A DNA stretch of 64,000 bases from Aegilops tauschii subsp. strangulata (lineage: Eukaryota > Streptophyta > Magnoliopsida > Poales > Poaceae), in assembly GCF_002575655.3 (NCBI RefSeq), contig NC_053039.3:242584622-242648621 (forward strand), written 5' to 3'. The notes under the pieces were generated by a model. That model was not told the origin of the DNA and searched no databases. It worked only from the letters and a program-made list of their open reading frames with translations. Position 1 is the first letter of the stretch. The number at the start of each line of letters is the position of its first letter. Below, one piece after another: positions 31,315 through 42,935 of this stretch. Made by a program: the position numbers and the translations under genes.

Positions 31315-33843
31315 GGCAACTTCGCCGGGATCAAGGGATACGCTATGGGCCGGATGACCAAGAGTCATCACGGCAAGCTCTACATCGACAACGCAGGCTA
31401 GGGCCCCGAGGCTGGCTCAATTGAGTACGGGTACCGGGTCCCCTTCGGCGGAATCCACGTCTTCATCGGGAAGATCGGCGAATCGGGCCCTGAGCCGGAC
31501 ACCTGCACCGACATCATCGAGACGGCTCAGCGTGCACGACCCGCCATGGTTCAAGCCGCTGTAAAGCATGCCTTTGTTGGTTTCGTCCATGGGGCGGGCT
31601 TTGAGGAAGGATCTGTGTCTCGTGGTAAAACGTCCATCTACTCGGATGGTGAATCGCCAACCGGTGAGACCAATTCAATGTATCAACGGTAGGACGGCCG
31701 GCTTGGGGGCTATTCCAATGGCGACAGTATTTCGGACCCCTTTGGGCTGCCGAACAGGGTTGCGATCTTCATGGCCGGTACACAGCCGACGCTCGGCTCA
31801 ACGACCGCCCGCGGCTATGACCTCCAGCTCAACGGCTGCGGAAACGGCTGGTACTAGCGGCTCTACGCGCCCACCGGCTCAGATTCTGACAGAGTTGTCG
31901 GAGGCTTTAGCGACTTTGATGGGGGTGGAGGTGACCTCGGACACTCAATAACAACATAAGGTGGATGTTGCGAGGTTACGAGATGAGATAGCTCAAGCCA
32001 AGGAAGAGTTGGCGGCTGAGAATGCTAGGATGGCCACAAAGCAAGCTGCTTTGGACGCTCAGGCACAACGGATTCAGGCAGACTCTTTTCGGCTCACCTT
32101 GGATCAAAACGCTTCAAATGCCATCATGAGAAGGAGGCACCAGAGTCGTTTACCTTCGGTTTACGATGCGAGAAACCTCTTCAACACGCCTGGGGTAGGG
32201 ACTAGTGACCCGCCTGTGGTGAACCGGGCGGTTGAGGCGCCTGTGAGCGGAGCGCCGGTTCAGCCGCGTACTATGGACCCGCCTCGTTTGGATATGACTC
32301 CGCCCCAGCATGTTCCGACACCGCCGGTTCATTATTCTAACCCTTTGGATAATATGATTACTGCGGCGACACGATTGGCGGCTCTCCCGGTTGAAGGCGA
32401 GTCTCCAGCTGCGATAGAGACGCGGAGGGCCAGAGAACTTCTTCAGACAGCAGTGGCTCAACAGGCGGCTTATTCGTATAGTCGTGAGCAGATTCACTCA
32501 ACCCCTCGTCCAAGCCGGAGTTATGGTAGACATATTGATTCGCCAACAGTTTCAAGCAGTGAGCAGCACCATAACCAGCCTCGTAGGCATGACCCGGCGC
32601 ACGGTAGTGTCGATGCTCAGACTTTGGTGGACCAGGGCAGGGCGCGTCGAGAGGCTGAACTAGCGGCTCAATAGCAATCCTCGGTTTATCCGTCAGCATC
32701 GGTGGAGGCAGGAGTGACCTCTAGAACCTTGCGTGTGCCATGTTTAGTGTCGGCTCTGCGCAATGAGCGTTTGCCTAAGGACTTCAAGGGCCCTTGTAAG
32801 GTGCCTAATTACACAGCAGATCAGCCCCCAGAGGCTTGGATTGAGAGCTATGAGATGGCTATGGAGAAGTTGGATGTTAGCGATGCTGCATGCGCTAAGT
32901 ATTTCACCATGATGTTGGATGGGCCGGCTCGTACTTGGTTGAAAGGACTGTCTGCTAACTCCATTAGGTCATGGGCGGAGCTGAAAACGTGTTTTATCCA
33001 AAAATTGAAAGACACGTGCAAGCAACCTATGTCGATTCTGGATTTAGACTCTTGTGTCTAAGGTGAGGGCGAGTCAACAACCAATTGGGTGCGCCAGATC
33101 TCAGCTGTTATACACTCATCGGACAGTATCAACGCTGGTTCAGCAGTCCTGATGTTGGAGAAGAATTGCCGTTTCCTCCCCCTTAAGCAGAAACTGGGGC
33201 GGCTTAAACGCCACTGCAATGACATGGGGGAGCTCATGGCGGCTCTCGTCAAATATGCTGACTCTGATAGTACCAAAGACCCCGACTCCAATGAGGAGAA
33301 GACTGGTAAGGGGAAGAAGAGCGGCAATGCAAAGGGGCAGCAACATAGTACGGCGGGTTAAAGTGGCAACGGTAAGCGCAAAGCTGATGGCAATTTAGAT
33401 TTTGTGGCTAACACGAATACACAGAATAATAATCAGCATCGCAAGGGAAAGCCGCCCTGGCTTGGAGGGCCAAAATTTAACATTGAGGCGATGATGAATC
33501 AGCCTTGTCCAAAGCATGCTACGTATGAGAACCCGGCCAATCATCTATGGAAGGATTGCTTCATCATGAAGGAGTGCAGAAATTCCCATTTTTTACAGAA
33601 TAATCATGCCGAAATGGTGGGTCAGGATCCGGCTCTCACGGGCCTGGTTTTGGTGTTGGCGGCTCAAACTCCGGTTTCCAGGGCCAAGGAAATCAAGGTG
33701 GTTTCAATCAAGAATCTGGTCAAGGGAATCAACAACAGCAGTCTGGTTATCAGAGTAATCCGAAGCAGCTCAACAGTGGTTAGTATCATGTGTTCACCAC
33801 GTGTTTATGCAAATGGGACCAGAAGGTTCGTAAAAGGGCGGTG
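31315..33843 (+). pseudogene. Element C gag, main part
   Basis: The frame continues from the interrupted start but has many stops (near 31399, 31690, 31855, 31950, 32672, 33059 and 33358). Recognisable parts are the coiled-coil region RLRDEIAQAKEELAAENARM, the gag core KYFTMMLDGPARTWLKGLSA with FIQKLKDTCKQPMSILDL, and the Cys/His-rich CPKHATYENPANHLWKDC. The order matches element D. Gag would form the particle shell in the cytoplasm. The density of stops fits an old copy. Confidence 0.82.
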
Positions 33844-34582
33844 AACGCAGTTGAGCCGGCGGTCCCTCGCTACTTGCGGTGGTCTGAACACCCTATTGTA
33901 TGGAGTCGCGAGGATCAGCCACCCCGGGTTGACAGTCCGGGTCAGTTAGCTTTGGTGGTTGCACCCCAGGTTGGAGGGTATAAGCTCACTAGAGTACTCA
34001 TGGATGGAGGCAGTAGCATCAATATCCTTTACTATGATACTTTTCGTCATATGAGTTTGACTGATAAGGATCTTAAGCTGTCTAATACTGTCTTTCATGG
34101 CGTGGTGCCTGGTAAGTTGGTGTATCCAGTGGGCAAGATAGCTTTGGAAGTGGCTTTCGGTGATGACCATGATTCCAGAGTTGAGACATTGACCTTTGAG
34201 GTGGTTAAGATCAGGAGCCCTTATCATGCTTTGTTTTGGGCGGCCGGCTTATGCCAAGTTTATGGCAAGGCCTTGTTATGTTTATCTTCAGCTTAAAATG
34301 CCTGGTCATAAGGGCACCATCATAGTACATGGGAACAGGAAGATAGCCTTGGAGTGTGAAGAGGGTGATGTTGCTTATGCTGAGTCTGTTTGTGCAACAG
34401 AAGAGTTGAAGTTTTACAAGGATAATGTTGACCCGGCAGATATGACACCTTTGAAGAAACCAACCACGGAGCATGACCCTCTGTTGACATTTAAATCAAC
34501 AGATGACACTAAGTTGGTTGATTTTGTTCCTGGTGACTCATCCAAGCAGTTCAGTATCAGTGCTAATTTGGATCCAAAATAG
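33790..34582 (+). pseudogene. Element C protease and linker
   Basis: The protease has MDGGSSINILYYDTF as its active-site motif and continues to VVKIRSPYHALF, where a frameshift near 34235 moves the reading to the frame at 34196-34582 (RPAYAKFMARPCYVYLQLKM). That frame ends in TAG at 34580-34582, at exactly the position where element D also has TAG. The reverse transcriptase continues in the same frame after it. Confidence 0.8.
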
Positions 34583-35902
34583 GAAAGCACGCTCATCGAG
34601 TTCATTCGTGAGAACCGGGACATCTTTGCATGGAAGCCTTCAAACATGCCAGGTGTACCGAGGGAACTTGCTGAGCATACTCTCAATATTGATCCAAAGT
34701 TTAAACCGGTCAAACAATTCCTTCGTCGCTTTAATGAAGGGAGACGTAAGGCCATTGGTGAAGAAGTGGCCCGACTCTTGGCAGCTGGGTTAATTGTTGA
34801 AGTTTTTCATCCTGAATGGTTGGCTAACCCAGTGCTAGTGCTTAAGAAAAAAGGTACTTGGTGCATGTGCGTGGATTACAGAGACCTTAATAAAGCCTTC
34901 CTGGCTGATCCTTTTTCTCTCCCTCGTATTGATCAGATTATTGATGCTACGGCGGGTTGTGAGCGTTTGAGTTTTTTTGATGCCTATTCCGGGTATCATC
35001 AGATCAAGGTGGCATTTAAGGACCAGGAGAAGACATGCTTCATCACTCCCTTTGGAGCCTTCTGCTATGTGTCTATGCCTTTTGGGCTCAAGAGTGCCCA
35101 GGCGACTTACCAGCGGTGTGTTCAGAATTGCCTTCATGATCAGATTGGACGCAATGTTCATGCTTATGTGGATGATATTTTTGTGAAATCCAGGAAGAAG
35201 GATACCTTGATAGATGATTTGAAAGAAACCTTTGACAATCTCCGGGTCGACAAGATGATGCTTAACCCGGCCAAGTGTGTTTTTGGTGTGCCAGCTGGCA
35301 AGCTCTTGGGTTTTTTGGTTTCTGAAAGAGGCATTGAAGCTAACCCGGAGAAAATCAAGGCTATTACTTCCCTGGCTAAACTGGCGTGTATTAATGATGT
35401 TCAGCGTCTGGCGGGTCGTATTGCGGCCTTAAGCCGGTTGGGAGAAAAAGCTATCCCTCTATACCAGATGATGAAGAAAACAGATCACTTTGTCTAGAGT
35501 GATGCTGCTGATCAGGCATTTGAAGCCTTGAAGAAACAGTTAGCTGAACCGCCGATCCTTGCTGCTCCTATTGATAAGGAGCCCTTGTTGTTATATGTGG
35601 CTGCCAATAGCCGAGCTGTCAGCATGGAAATTTTTGTGGAAAGGAAGGAATCAGGCAAGGAATATCCGGTTCAGCGGCCGGTTTATTATATCAGTGAGGT
35701 CCTCATTGAATCCAAGCAGAGGTATCCACATTGGCAGAAACTGGTATATGGAGTGTTTATGGCTAGTCATAAGCTAAAGCAGCATTTCTTTGGTCATCCC
35801 ATCACTGTGGTTAGTTCTGCCCCCTTGGGGGATATTATTCAAAACAGAGAAGCCACAGGTCGGGTAGGCAAATGGGCCATTGAGCTTGGACCCATGGTTT
35901 GA
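34583..35902 (+). pseudogene. Element C reverse transcriptase and RNase H
   Basis: From the shared TAG the frame runs through the LTR-element polymerase: NPVLVLKKKGTWCMCVDY, FFDAYSGYHQIK, FGAFCYVSMPFGLKSAQATYQR, YVDDIFV with the catalytic aspartates, then KLLGFLVSERGIEANPEK. A stop at 35495-35497 (TAG where D has TGG) precedes the RNase H part (VYYISEVLIESKQRYPHWQK), which ends with a frameshift near 35895. Confidence 0.85.
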
Positions 35903-36667
35903 AGTATATGCCTCGGACAACTATCAAGTCTCAAGCACTTGTGGATTTTATCAAAGACTGGACTGAGCTGTAGATGCCTGAGGAGAAACTGGATAGCACA
36001 TATTAGACTATTCACTTTGATGGATCCAGGCAGTGGGAAGGCTCAGAGGCTGGAGTTATTTTGACTTCCCCAGGAGGTGATAAATTTTGTTATGTTTTAA
36101 GGTTGATGTTCCCTTGTACTAACAATGGAGCTGAGTATGAGGCCTTGCTCCAAGGTCTTCGGATGGCTAAAGAGATGAATTTAAGACAGGTGAGGTGTTT
36201 TGGTGACTCAGATTTGGTGGCTCAGCAAGTTTCAGGCACTTGGGATTCTAAGGACCCACTCATGGCGGCTTACCACCGCGAGGTTGATACTATTCCTGGT
36301 TATTTCAAAGGTTATCAAGTGGAACATGTTGATCGCAGGAAAAATGAGGCAGCTGATGCTCTGAGCCGGTTAGGGTCCCAACGTAAGCCGGTACCACCTA
36401 ATGTTTTCCTTGATATTCTGCATAACCCTTGAGTCAAATTGCCTACGGAGGAAGATCTTGCTATTCCTAACCCGGAGGCATAATTGGTGGCGGCTCTTCA
36501 TGTTATTCCTGATTGGACAGTTCCATATTTGGCTTATATGACCCGGGGTGAGTTACCTGAAGATGAAACTTTGGCCAGGCAGATAACCCGACGGTCTAAG
36601 TCAATGACTATTGTCAATGGAGATTTGCATCATTGCAGTGTCACAAGGGTGTTTCAACGTTGTGTTT
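35903..36667 (+). pseudogene. Element C second RNase H and integrase start
   Basis: A degenerate segment is followed by the frame 36061-36432 with NNGAEYEALLQGLRMAKE and CFGDSDLVAQQV, the extra RNase H of Tat-type elements. A TGA near 36430 and a TAA near 36481 interrupt it. The frame then leads into the integrase N terminus (LARQITRRSKSM, VFQRCV), where element B splits it at 36667. Confidence 0.82.
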
Positions 36668-38188
36668 TGATGACCCACAAGTATAGGGGATCTATCGTAG
36701 TCCTTTCGATAAGTAAGAGTGTCGAACCCAACGAGGAGCAGAAGGAAATGATAAGCGGTTTTCAGCAAGGTATTCTCTGCAAGCACTGAAATTGTAGGTA
36801 ACAGATAGTTTTGCGATAAGATAATTTGTAACAAGCAACAAGTAACAAAAGTAAATAAAGTGCGGCAAGGTGGCCCAATCCTTTTTGTAGCAAAGGACAA
36901 GCCTGGACAAACTCTTATATAGAGAAAAGCGCTCCCGAGGACACATGGGAATTATCGTCAAGCTAGTTTTCATCACGTTCATATGATTCACGTTCGGTAC
37001 TATGATAATTTGATATGTGGGTGGACCGGTGCTTGGGTGCTGTCCTTATTTGGACAAGCATCCCACTTATGATTAACCCCTATTGCAAGCATCCGCAACT
37101 ACAAAAGAAGTATTAAGGTAAACCTAACCATAGCATGAAACATATGGATCCAAATCAGCCCCTTACGAAGCAACACATAAACTAGGGTTTAAGCTTCTGC
37201 CACTCTAGCAACCCATCATCTACTTATTACTTCCCAATGCCTTCCTCTAGGCCCAAATAATGGTGAAGTGTCATGTAGTCGATGTTCACATAAAACCACT
37301 AGAGGAGAGACAACATACATCTCGTCATAATATCGAACGAATACCAAATTCACATGACTACTAATAGCAAGACTTCTCCCATGTCCTCAGGAACAAACGT
37401 AACTACTCACTAAGCATATTCATGTTCATAATCAGAGGAGTATTAATATGCATAATGGATCTGAACATATGATCTTCCACCAAATAAACCAACTAGCATC
37501 AACTACAAGGAGTAATCAACACTACTAGCAACCTATTGGTACCAATCTCAGACATAGAGACAAGAATTGGATACAAGAGATGAACTAGGGTTTGAGAGGA
37601 GATGGTGCTGGTGAAGATGTTGATGGAGATTGGCCCCCACCCGATGAGAGGAGCGTTGGTGATAACGATGGCGATGATTTCCCCCTCCCGGAGGGAAGTG
37701 TCCCCGGCAGAACAGCTCCGCCGGAGCCCTAGATTGGTTCCGCCAAGGTTCCGCCTCTTGGCGTCGGAGTCTCGTCCCGAAAGCTTGCTTATGATTTTTC
37801 TTCGGACGAAAGACTGCATATAGCAGAAGATGGGCACCGGAGGGCCAACAGGGGCCCACAAGGCAGGGGGCGCGCCTAGGGGGGTAGGGCGCGCCCCCAC
37901 CCTCGTGGCCAGGGTGTGGGCCCCCTCTGGTATTTCTTCCGCTCAATATTTTTCATTATTTCCAAAAACAACTTCCGTGGAGTTTCAAGACTTTTGGAGT
38001 TGTGCAGAATAGGTCTCTAATATTTTCTCCTTTTCTAGCCCAGAATTCCAGCTGCCGGCATTCTCCCTCTTTATGTAAACCTTATTAAATAAGAGAGAAT
38101 AGGCATAAGTATTGTGACATAATGTGTAATAACAGCCCATAATGCAATAAATATTGATATAAAAGCGTGATGCAAAATGGACGTATCA
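36668..38188 (-). repeat. Element B left (3') LTR
   Basis: The LTR is 1521 bp, TGATGACCCACAAG...GGACGTATCA. The polypurine tract, plus-strand ACTCCCCCAAGCTTAG, adjoins at 38189, so this is the 3' LTR. A GCTATATGC TATA-like box lies at 37816-37824. An inverted repeat with GGCGCGCC arms at 37869-37876 and 37888-37895 lies upstream of it. Confidence 0.93.
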
Positions 38189-39750
38189 ACTCCCCCAAGC
38201 TTAGACCTCGCTTGTCCTCAAGCGAAAGCCGATAACGATAAATATGTCCACATGTTTAGAGGCATAGGTGTCGATAAAATAAAATACGGACATGAGGGCA
38301 TCATGATTATTCTTAAAACAAAAACATATATGGATATTGTCATATGATTTCTTATGCTCAAGTAATAATCTATTCACAATGTCAAGTATGAATCAGAAAC
38401 TTCATTAAGAACCAACAAACTATAATCTCAGTCATTGAAGCAATTGCAATTTATCATAACATCAGAAAGAGTCTATGTCAGAGCTTTTCAGCTAGTCCAC
38501 ATACTCAACTATCATTTAGTCTTTAACAATTGCTAACACTCACGCAATACTTGTGGTTACGGAGTTTTAATCGGACACAGAGAAAGATAGGGGCTTATAG
38601 TTTCGCCTCCCAACCTTTTACCTCAAGGGTAATGTTAACAATAATAGTTCATGCTAACTTACATCCAATTAGATATATATGTCTGGATCTTTCCAACACA
38701 CTATGCTTGCCAAAGGATAAAATATAAAAAGGAAAGGTGAAGATCACCATGACTCTTGCATAAGGTAGAAGATAGAAGTAAAAGATAGGCCCTTCGCAGA
38801 GGGAAGCAGAAGTTGGCATGTGCTTTCAGAGTTGGATGCACAAAATCTTAATGCGAAAGAACGCCACTTTATATTGCCACTTGTGATATGGACCTTTATT
38901 ATGCAGTCTGTCGCTTTTATTTCTTCCACATCACAAGATCATATAAAGCTTATTTCCTCCACACTAATCAATCATACATATTTAGAGAGCAATTTTTTTT
39001 CTTGCACCGATGATAACTTACTTGAAGGATCTTACTCAATCCATAGGTAGATATGGTGGACTCTCATGGCAAAACTGGGTTTAAGGGTTTTTGGAAGCAC
39101 AAGTAGTATCTCTACTTGGTGCAAAGAATTTGGCTAGCATGATGGGGAAAGGCAAGCTCAACATGTTGGATGATCCATAACAATATACTTTATTTCGGAT
39201 ATAAGAAAACATAACCCATTACGTTGTCTTCCTTGTCCAACATCAACTCTTTAGCATCTCATATTTTAATGAGTGCTCACAATCATAAAAGATGTCCAAG
39301 ATAGTATATTTATATGTGAAACCTCTCTTTCTTTATTACTTCCTATTAATTGCAACGATGACCAAATCTATGTTTGTCAACTCTCAACAACTTTTAATCA
39401 TCGTACTCTTTCTATGTGAAGTCATTACTCTCCATAAGATCAATATGCTCTCTTTATTTCTTTTTATTCTTTTCTCTTTCTTTTATTCCCTCAAGATCAT
39501 AGCAAAATAATCAAGCCCTTGACTCAACACTAATCTTTATTATATAACTCACAGACTCGATTACATAAAGGGATCATAAAGCAAAACTCAAAACTAGATC
39601 ATACCAAAACTTTTACTCTATTAGATCAAGATATTACTAAAAGGATCGAACTAAGAAAAACGGTAAAGATAGAGATGTGATGGTGATACGATACCGGGGC
39701 ACCTCCCCCAAGCTTGGCAGTTGCCAAGGGGAGTGCCCATCCCCATATTA
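38189..39750 (-). other. Element B 3' untranslated region
   Basis: This is about 1.6 kb between the accessory gene and the 3' LTR. It starts with a polypurine tract at 38189-38204 in minus sense. Short frames are present but none resembles a protein. It is AT-rich, with a T-rich stretch around 39460-39490. Part of it (near 38790-38830) resembles the 3' region of element A. Confidence 0.6.
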
Positions 39751-40273
39751 TTATGTCTCCTTTGCCGGTGAAGAGGGTGGTGGAGTTGTTGATGATGTGG
39801 GCTTGTCGTCCATCTTCCAAGGCATAGGCTCACCATCATAGAAGGATGATCGAGTCTCCGGGATCCTCAAATCTGCAGCCAAACTCATCCTCTTGAATCT
39901 ATATTCATACTCACGGTTTTGGTTTTGCAGGTCATAGATTTGGGCTTGGAGATGCTCGATCTTATCGTGAAGCTTGAAGATGGTTTCCCCAATGTTATTT
40001 GCATCCGGCTTGTGGTTGTGGGTGAACTCCGCGATCATCATGTGGTTGGCGTTGAGTCCACGTTCCACCATCCCTTGGCACTTGAAAAACTTGCTGCTCC
40101 ATTGCTTCGAGCCTCGTCTCCACGCTTCCGGTCCTCCTTGGTCCCTCAACATCGCGGATGTGCAGCAACCCATCACGCATCTCAATGGTTTGAGGGTGTT
40201 GCAGCACCTCCGCGAGGTAGGGGTTGATGACCTTCTCGAAGAACTTGTCCTTGGGGGTGCTTGGGGATGTCAT
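39751..40273 (-). pseudogene. Element B post-pol accessory gene
   Basis: From the ATG at 40273 the minus strand encodes about 175 residues in two overlapping frames, with one frameshift near 40090. Visible are FFEKVINPYLAEVLQHPQT, DGLLHIRDVEGPRR, then GMVERGLNANHMMIAEFTHN, a coiled-coil heptad region (IFKLHDKIEHLQAQIYDLQN), and a proline-rich tail. I recognise similar products between pol and the 3' LTR of other Triticeae Athila-type elements. There is no signal peptide or membrane segment, so it is not envelope-like despite the position. The function is unknown. Confidence 0.65.
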
Positions 40274-40356
40274 GATGATCTAGATCTGTCAGGAAAACAG
40301 CTCGAAACAAAAACAGAGGATATTTGCGTGATACAGGAGTCAAAACCTTCGGGAGA

Positions 40357-40364
40357 TTATATAA
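40357..40364 (-). promoter_or_regulatory. Putative internal TATA box before the accessory gene
   Basis: TTATATAA lies 84 bases upstream of the ATG at 40273 and about 80 bases downstream, in element sense, of a GGCGCGCC inverted repeat. This is the same order as in the LTRs. It is a motif-based call. Confidence 0.4.
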
Positions 40365-40429
40365 TGAATTTTTACCGACCAAAATACGTATCGTGCAGGA
40401 AAACGGAGTCCAGAGAGCGCACGAGGTGC

Positions 40430-40490
40430 CCACGAGGTAGGGGGCGCGCCCAGGGGGTAGGGTGCGTCCTCCACCCTCATGGAGGCCTCG
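40430..40490. repeat. GC-rich inverted repeat upstream of the accessory gene in B
   Basis: The arms are centred on GGCGCGCC (40443-40450) and GGTGCGTCC (40461-40469), with a 10-nt loop CAGGGGGTAG. The outer parts pair imperfectly (CACGAGG with CCTCATGG). The loop resembles that of the solo LTR and of B's own LTR. Confidence 0.6.
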
Positions 40491-40599
40491 TGTCCTTCCC
40501 GGACTACTTCTTATTTTCCTATTTTTCTAAATATTCCAAAACAAAGAAAAATTGCCATTAGAACTGTTTTGGAGTCGGTTTACTTACCGTACCACATAC

Positions 40600-41127
40600 C
40601 TATTCCTTTTCGGAGTCTGAAATGTTCTGGAAAGTGTCCCTTATGTATTCCTCTGGGGTTACGGTTTCAATAACGTTGGTTCCAACATTTATAGGATTAC
40701 CTGAGATATAGTGTTTGATTCTTTGACCGTTCACCACCTTCGGATTTGTGCCTTCGAAGTTGTTAATTTTTATGGCACCGGAATGATAGACCTCCTCGAT
40801 AACGTAAGGACCTTCCCATTTAGAGAGAAGTTTTCCTGCCAAAAATCTTAAACGGGAGTTGTATAGCAATACATAATCACCTACATTAAACTCACACTTT
40901 TGTATTCTTTTGTCATGCCATCTTTTAACCTTTTCTTTAAACAATTTGGCATTCTCATAGGCTTGGGTTCTCCATTCATCAAGTGAGATAATGTCAAATA
41001 ACCTCTTCTCACCGGCAAGTTTGAAATCATAGTTGAGCTCTTTAATGGCCCAATATGCCTTATGTTCTAGTTCGAGAGGTAAGTGACATGCTTTTCCATA
41101 AACCATTTTATACGGAGACATACCCAT
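40600..41127 (-). pseudogene. Element B integrase C-terminal part
   Basis: This 175-residue segment continues the integrase after a frameshift at about 41130. It includes the GMSPYKMVYGKACHLP motif usual after the catalytic core and the C-terminal GDYVLLYNSRLRFLAGKL and KWEGPYVIEEV region, ending before the accessory gene. It would contribute DNA binding and target contacts. Confidence 0.85.
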
Positions 41128-41135
41128 AGGATTTT

Positions 41136-42935
41136 TTATGCAGTTCTATAGGCCCATAATGCATCATCCAGTTTCTTGGACCAATTCTTTCTAGATCTAT
41201 TAACAGTCTTTTGCAAAATTAATTTGAGCTCTCTATTACTCAATTCTACTTGACCACTAGACTGTGGATGATAAGGAGATGCAATTCTATGATTAACATC
41301 ATATTTAGCAAGCATTTTACGGAAAGCACCATGAATAGAATGTGAACCACCACCAGTCATTAAGTATCTAGGGACTCCAAACCTCGGAAAAATAACTTCT
41401 TTAAGCATCTTAATAGAAGTGTTATGTTCAGCACTACTAGTTGGAATAGCTTCTACCCACTTAGTAACGTAATCAACAACAACTAAAATATGTGTATATC
41501 CATTAGAGGCAGGAAACGGTCCCATATAATCAAAACCCCAAACATCAAATGGTTCAATAACAAGTGAATAATTCATAGGCATTTCTTGACGTCTACTAAT
41601 ATTACCAATTCTTTGACATTCATCACAAGATAAGACAAACTTACAGGCATCCTTGAAGAGAGTAGGCCAATAAAAACCGGATTGCAATACATTATGTGCA
41701 GTTCTATCTCCAGCGTGGTGTCCTCCATAAGCTTCGGAGTGACACTTGCGTAGGATCTGTTCCTGTTCATGCTCAGGTACACAACGTCTAATAACACCAT
41801 CTACTCCTTCTTTATAAAGATGTGGGTCATCCCGAAAGTAATGTCTTAAATCACAGAAAAACTTTTTCTTTTGTTGGTATGTGAAACTAGGTGGTATGAA
41901 TTTAGCAACAATGTAATTAGCATAATCAGCATACCATGGGGCAGTACGAGAAGCATTTATGACATTTAATTGTTCATCAGGAAAGCTATCATCAATAGGT
42001 AGTGGGTCATTAAGAACATTTTCTAACCTAGACAAGTTGTCTGCAACGGGGTTCTCAGCTCCCTTTCTATCAATAATATGCAAATCAAATTCTTGTAGCA
42101 AGAGGACCCATCTAATAAGTCTAGGTTTAGCATCTTTCTTTTCCATAAGATATTTAATAGCAGCGTGATCAGTGTGAATAGTTACTTTAGAATGAACAAT
42201 ACAAGGTCTAAACTTATCACAAGCAAATACAACTGCTAAGAATTCTTTTTCAGTAGTAGCATAATTTCTCTGGGCATTGTCTAGAGTTTTACTAGCATAT
42301 TGAATAAAATTTAATTTCTTATCAATTCTTTGCCCTAGAACAACACCTACAACATAATCACTAGCATCACACATGATTTCAAAGGGTAAATCCCAATCAG
42401 GTGGCTGAACAATAGGTGCAGAAATCAATGCTTTCTTAAGTATTTCAAATGCTTCTACACAATCATCATCGAAGACAAATGGTATATCTTTTTGTAATAA
42501 ATTAGTCACAGGCCGAGAAATTTTTGAGAAGTCCTTAATGAACCTCCTGTAAATTCCGGCATGACCAAGGAAGCTTCTTATACCTTTGATGTCCTTGGGA
42601 CATGGCATCTTTTCAATAGCGTCAACTTTAGCTTTATCAACTTCAATACCTCTTTCAGAAATTTTATGCCCCAAGATAATACCTTCATTAACCATAAAGT
42701 GGCACTTCTCCCAATTCAAGACAAGATTAGTTTCTTCACATCTCTGCAAAACTCGATCAAGGTTGCTTAAGCAATCATCAAAAGAGGATCCATAAACGGA
42801 GAAATCGTCCATGAAAACCTCACAGATCTTTTCACAAAAGTCAGAGAATATAGCCATCATGCATCTTTGAAAGGTAGCAGGTGCATTACATAAACCAAAA
42901 GGCATACGTCTATAAGAAAAAGTACCGAAGGGCAA
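41136..42935 (-). pseudogene. Element B reverse transcriptase C-terminal part, RNase H, integrase core
   Basis: This 599-residue frame begins in the polymerase ([20 protein letters not shown], catalytic FMDD in [11 protein letters not shown]). It passes through RNase H ([44 protein letters not shown]) to integrase. The zinc finger HHCC is present (YGGHHAGD...CDECQRIG). The first core aspartate is in [10 protein letters not shown] and the glutamate in ELSNREL. The second aspartate is replaced: YLMTGGGSH where the family has T-D-G-G. This copy's integrase should be inactive. Confidence 0.9.

Noticed and set aside
36692..37946. Frames of about 100 to 133 residues in the LTRs of element B
   Set aside because: They recur in both LTRs but contain no domain and are disrupted by small indels between the copies. 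LTR sequence is non-coding.
39751..40273. Envelope-like gene in element B
   Set aside because: The position after pol would fit, but no signal peptide, transmembrane segment or furin-like site is visible. The sequence is coiled-coil and proline-rich, so I call it an accessory gene only.
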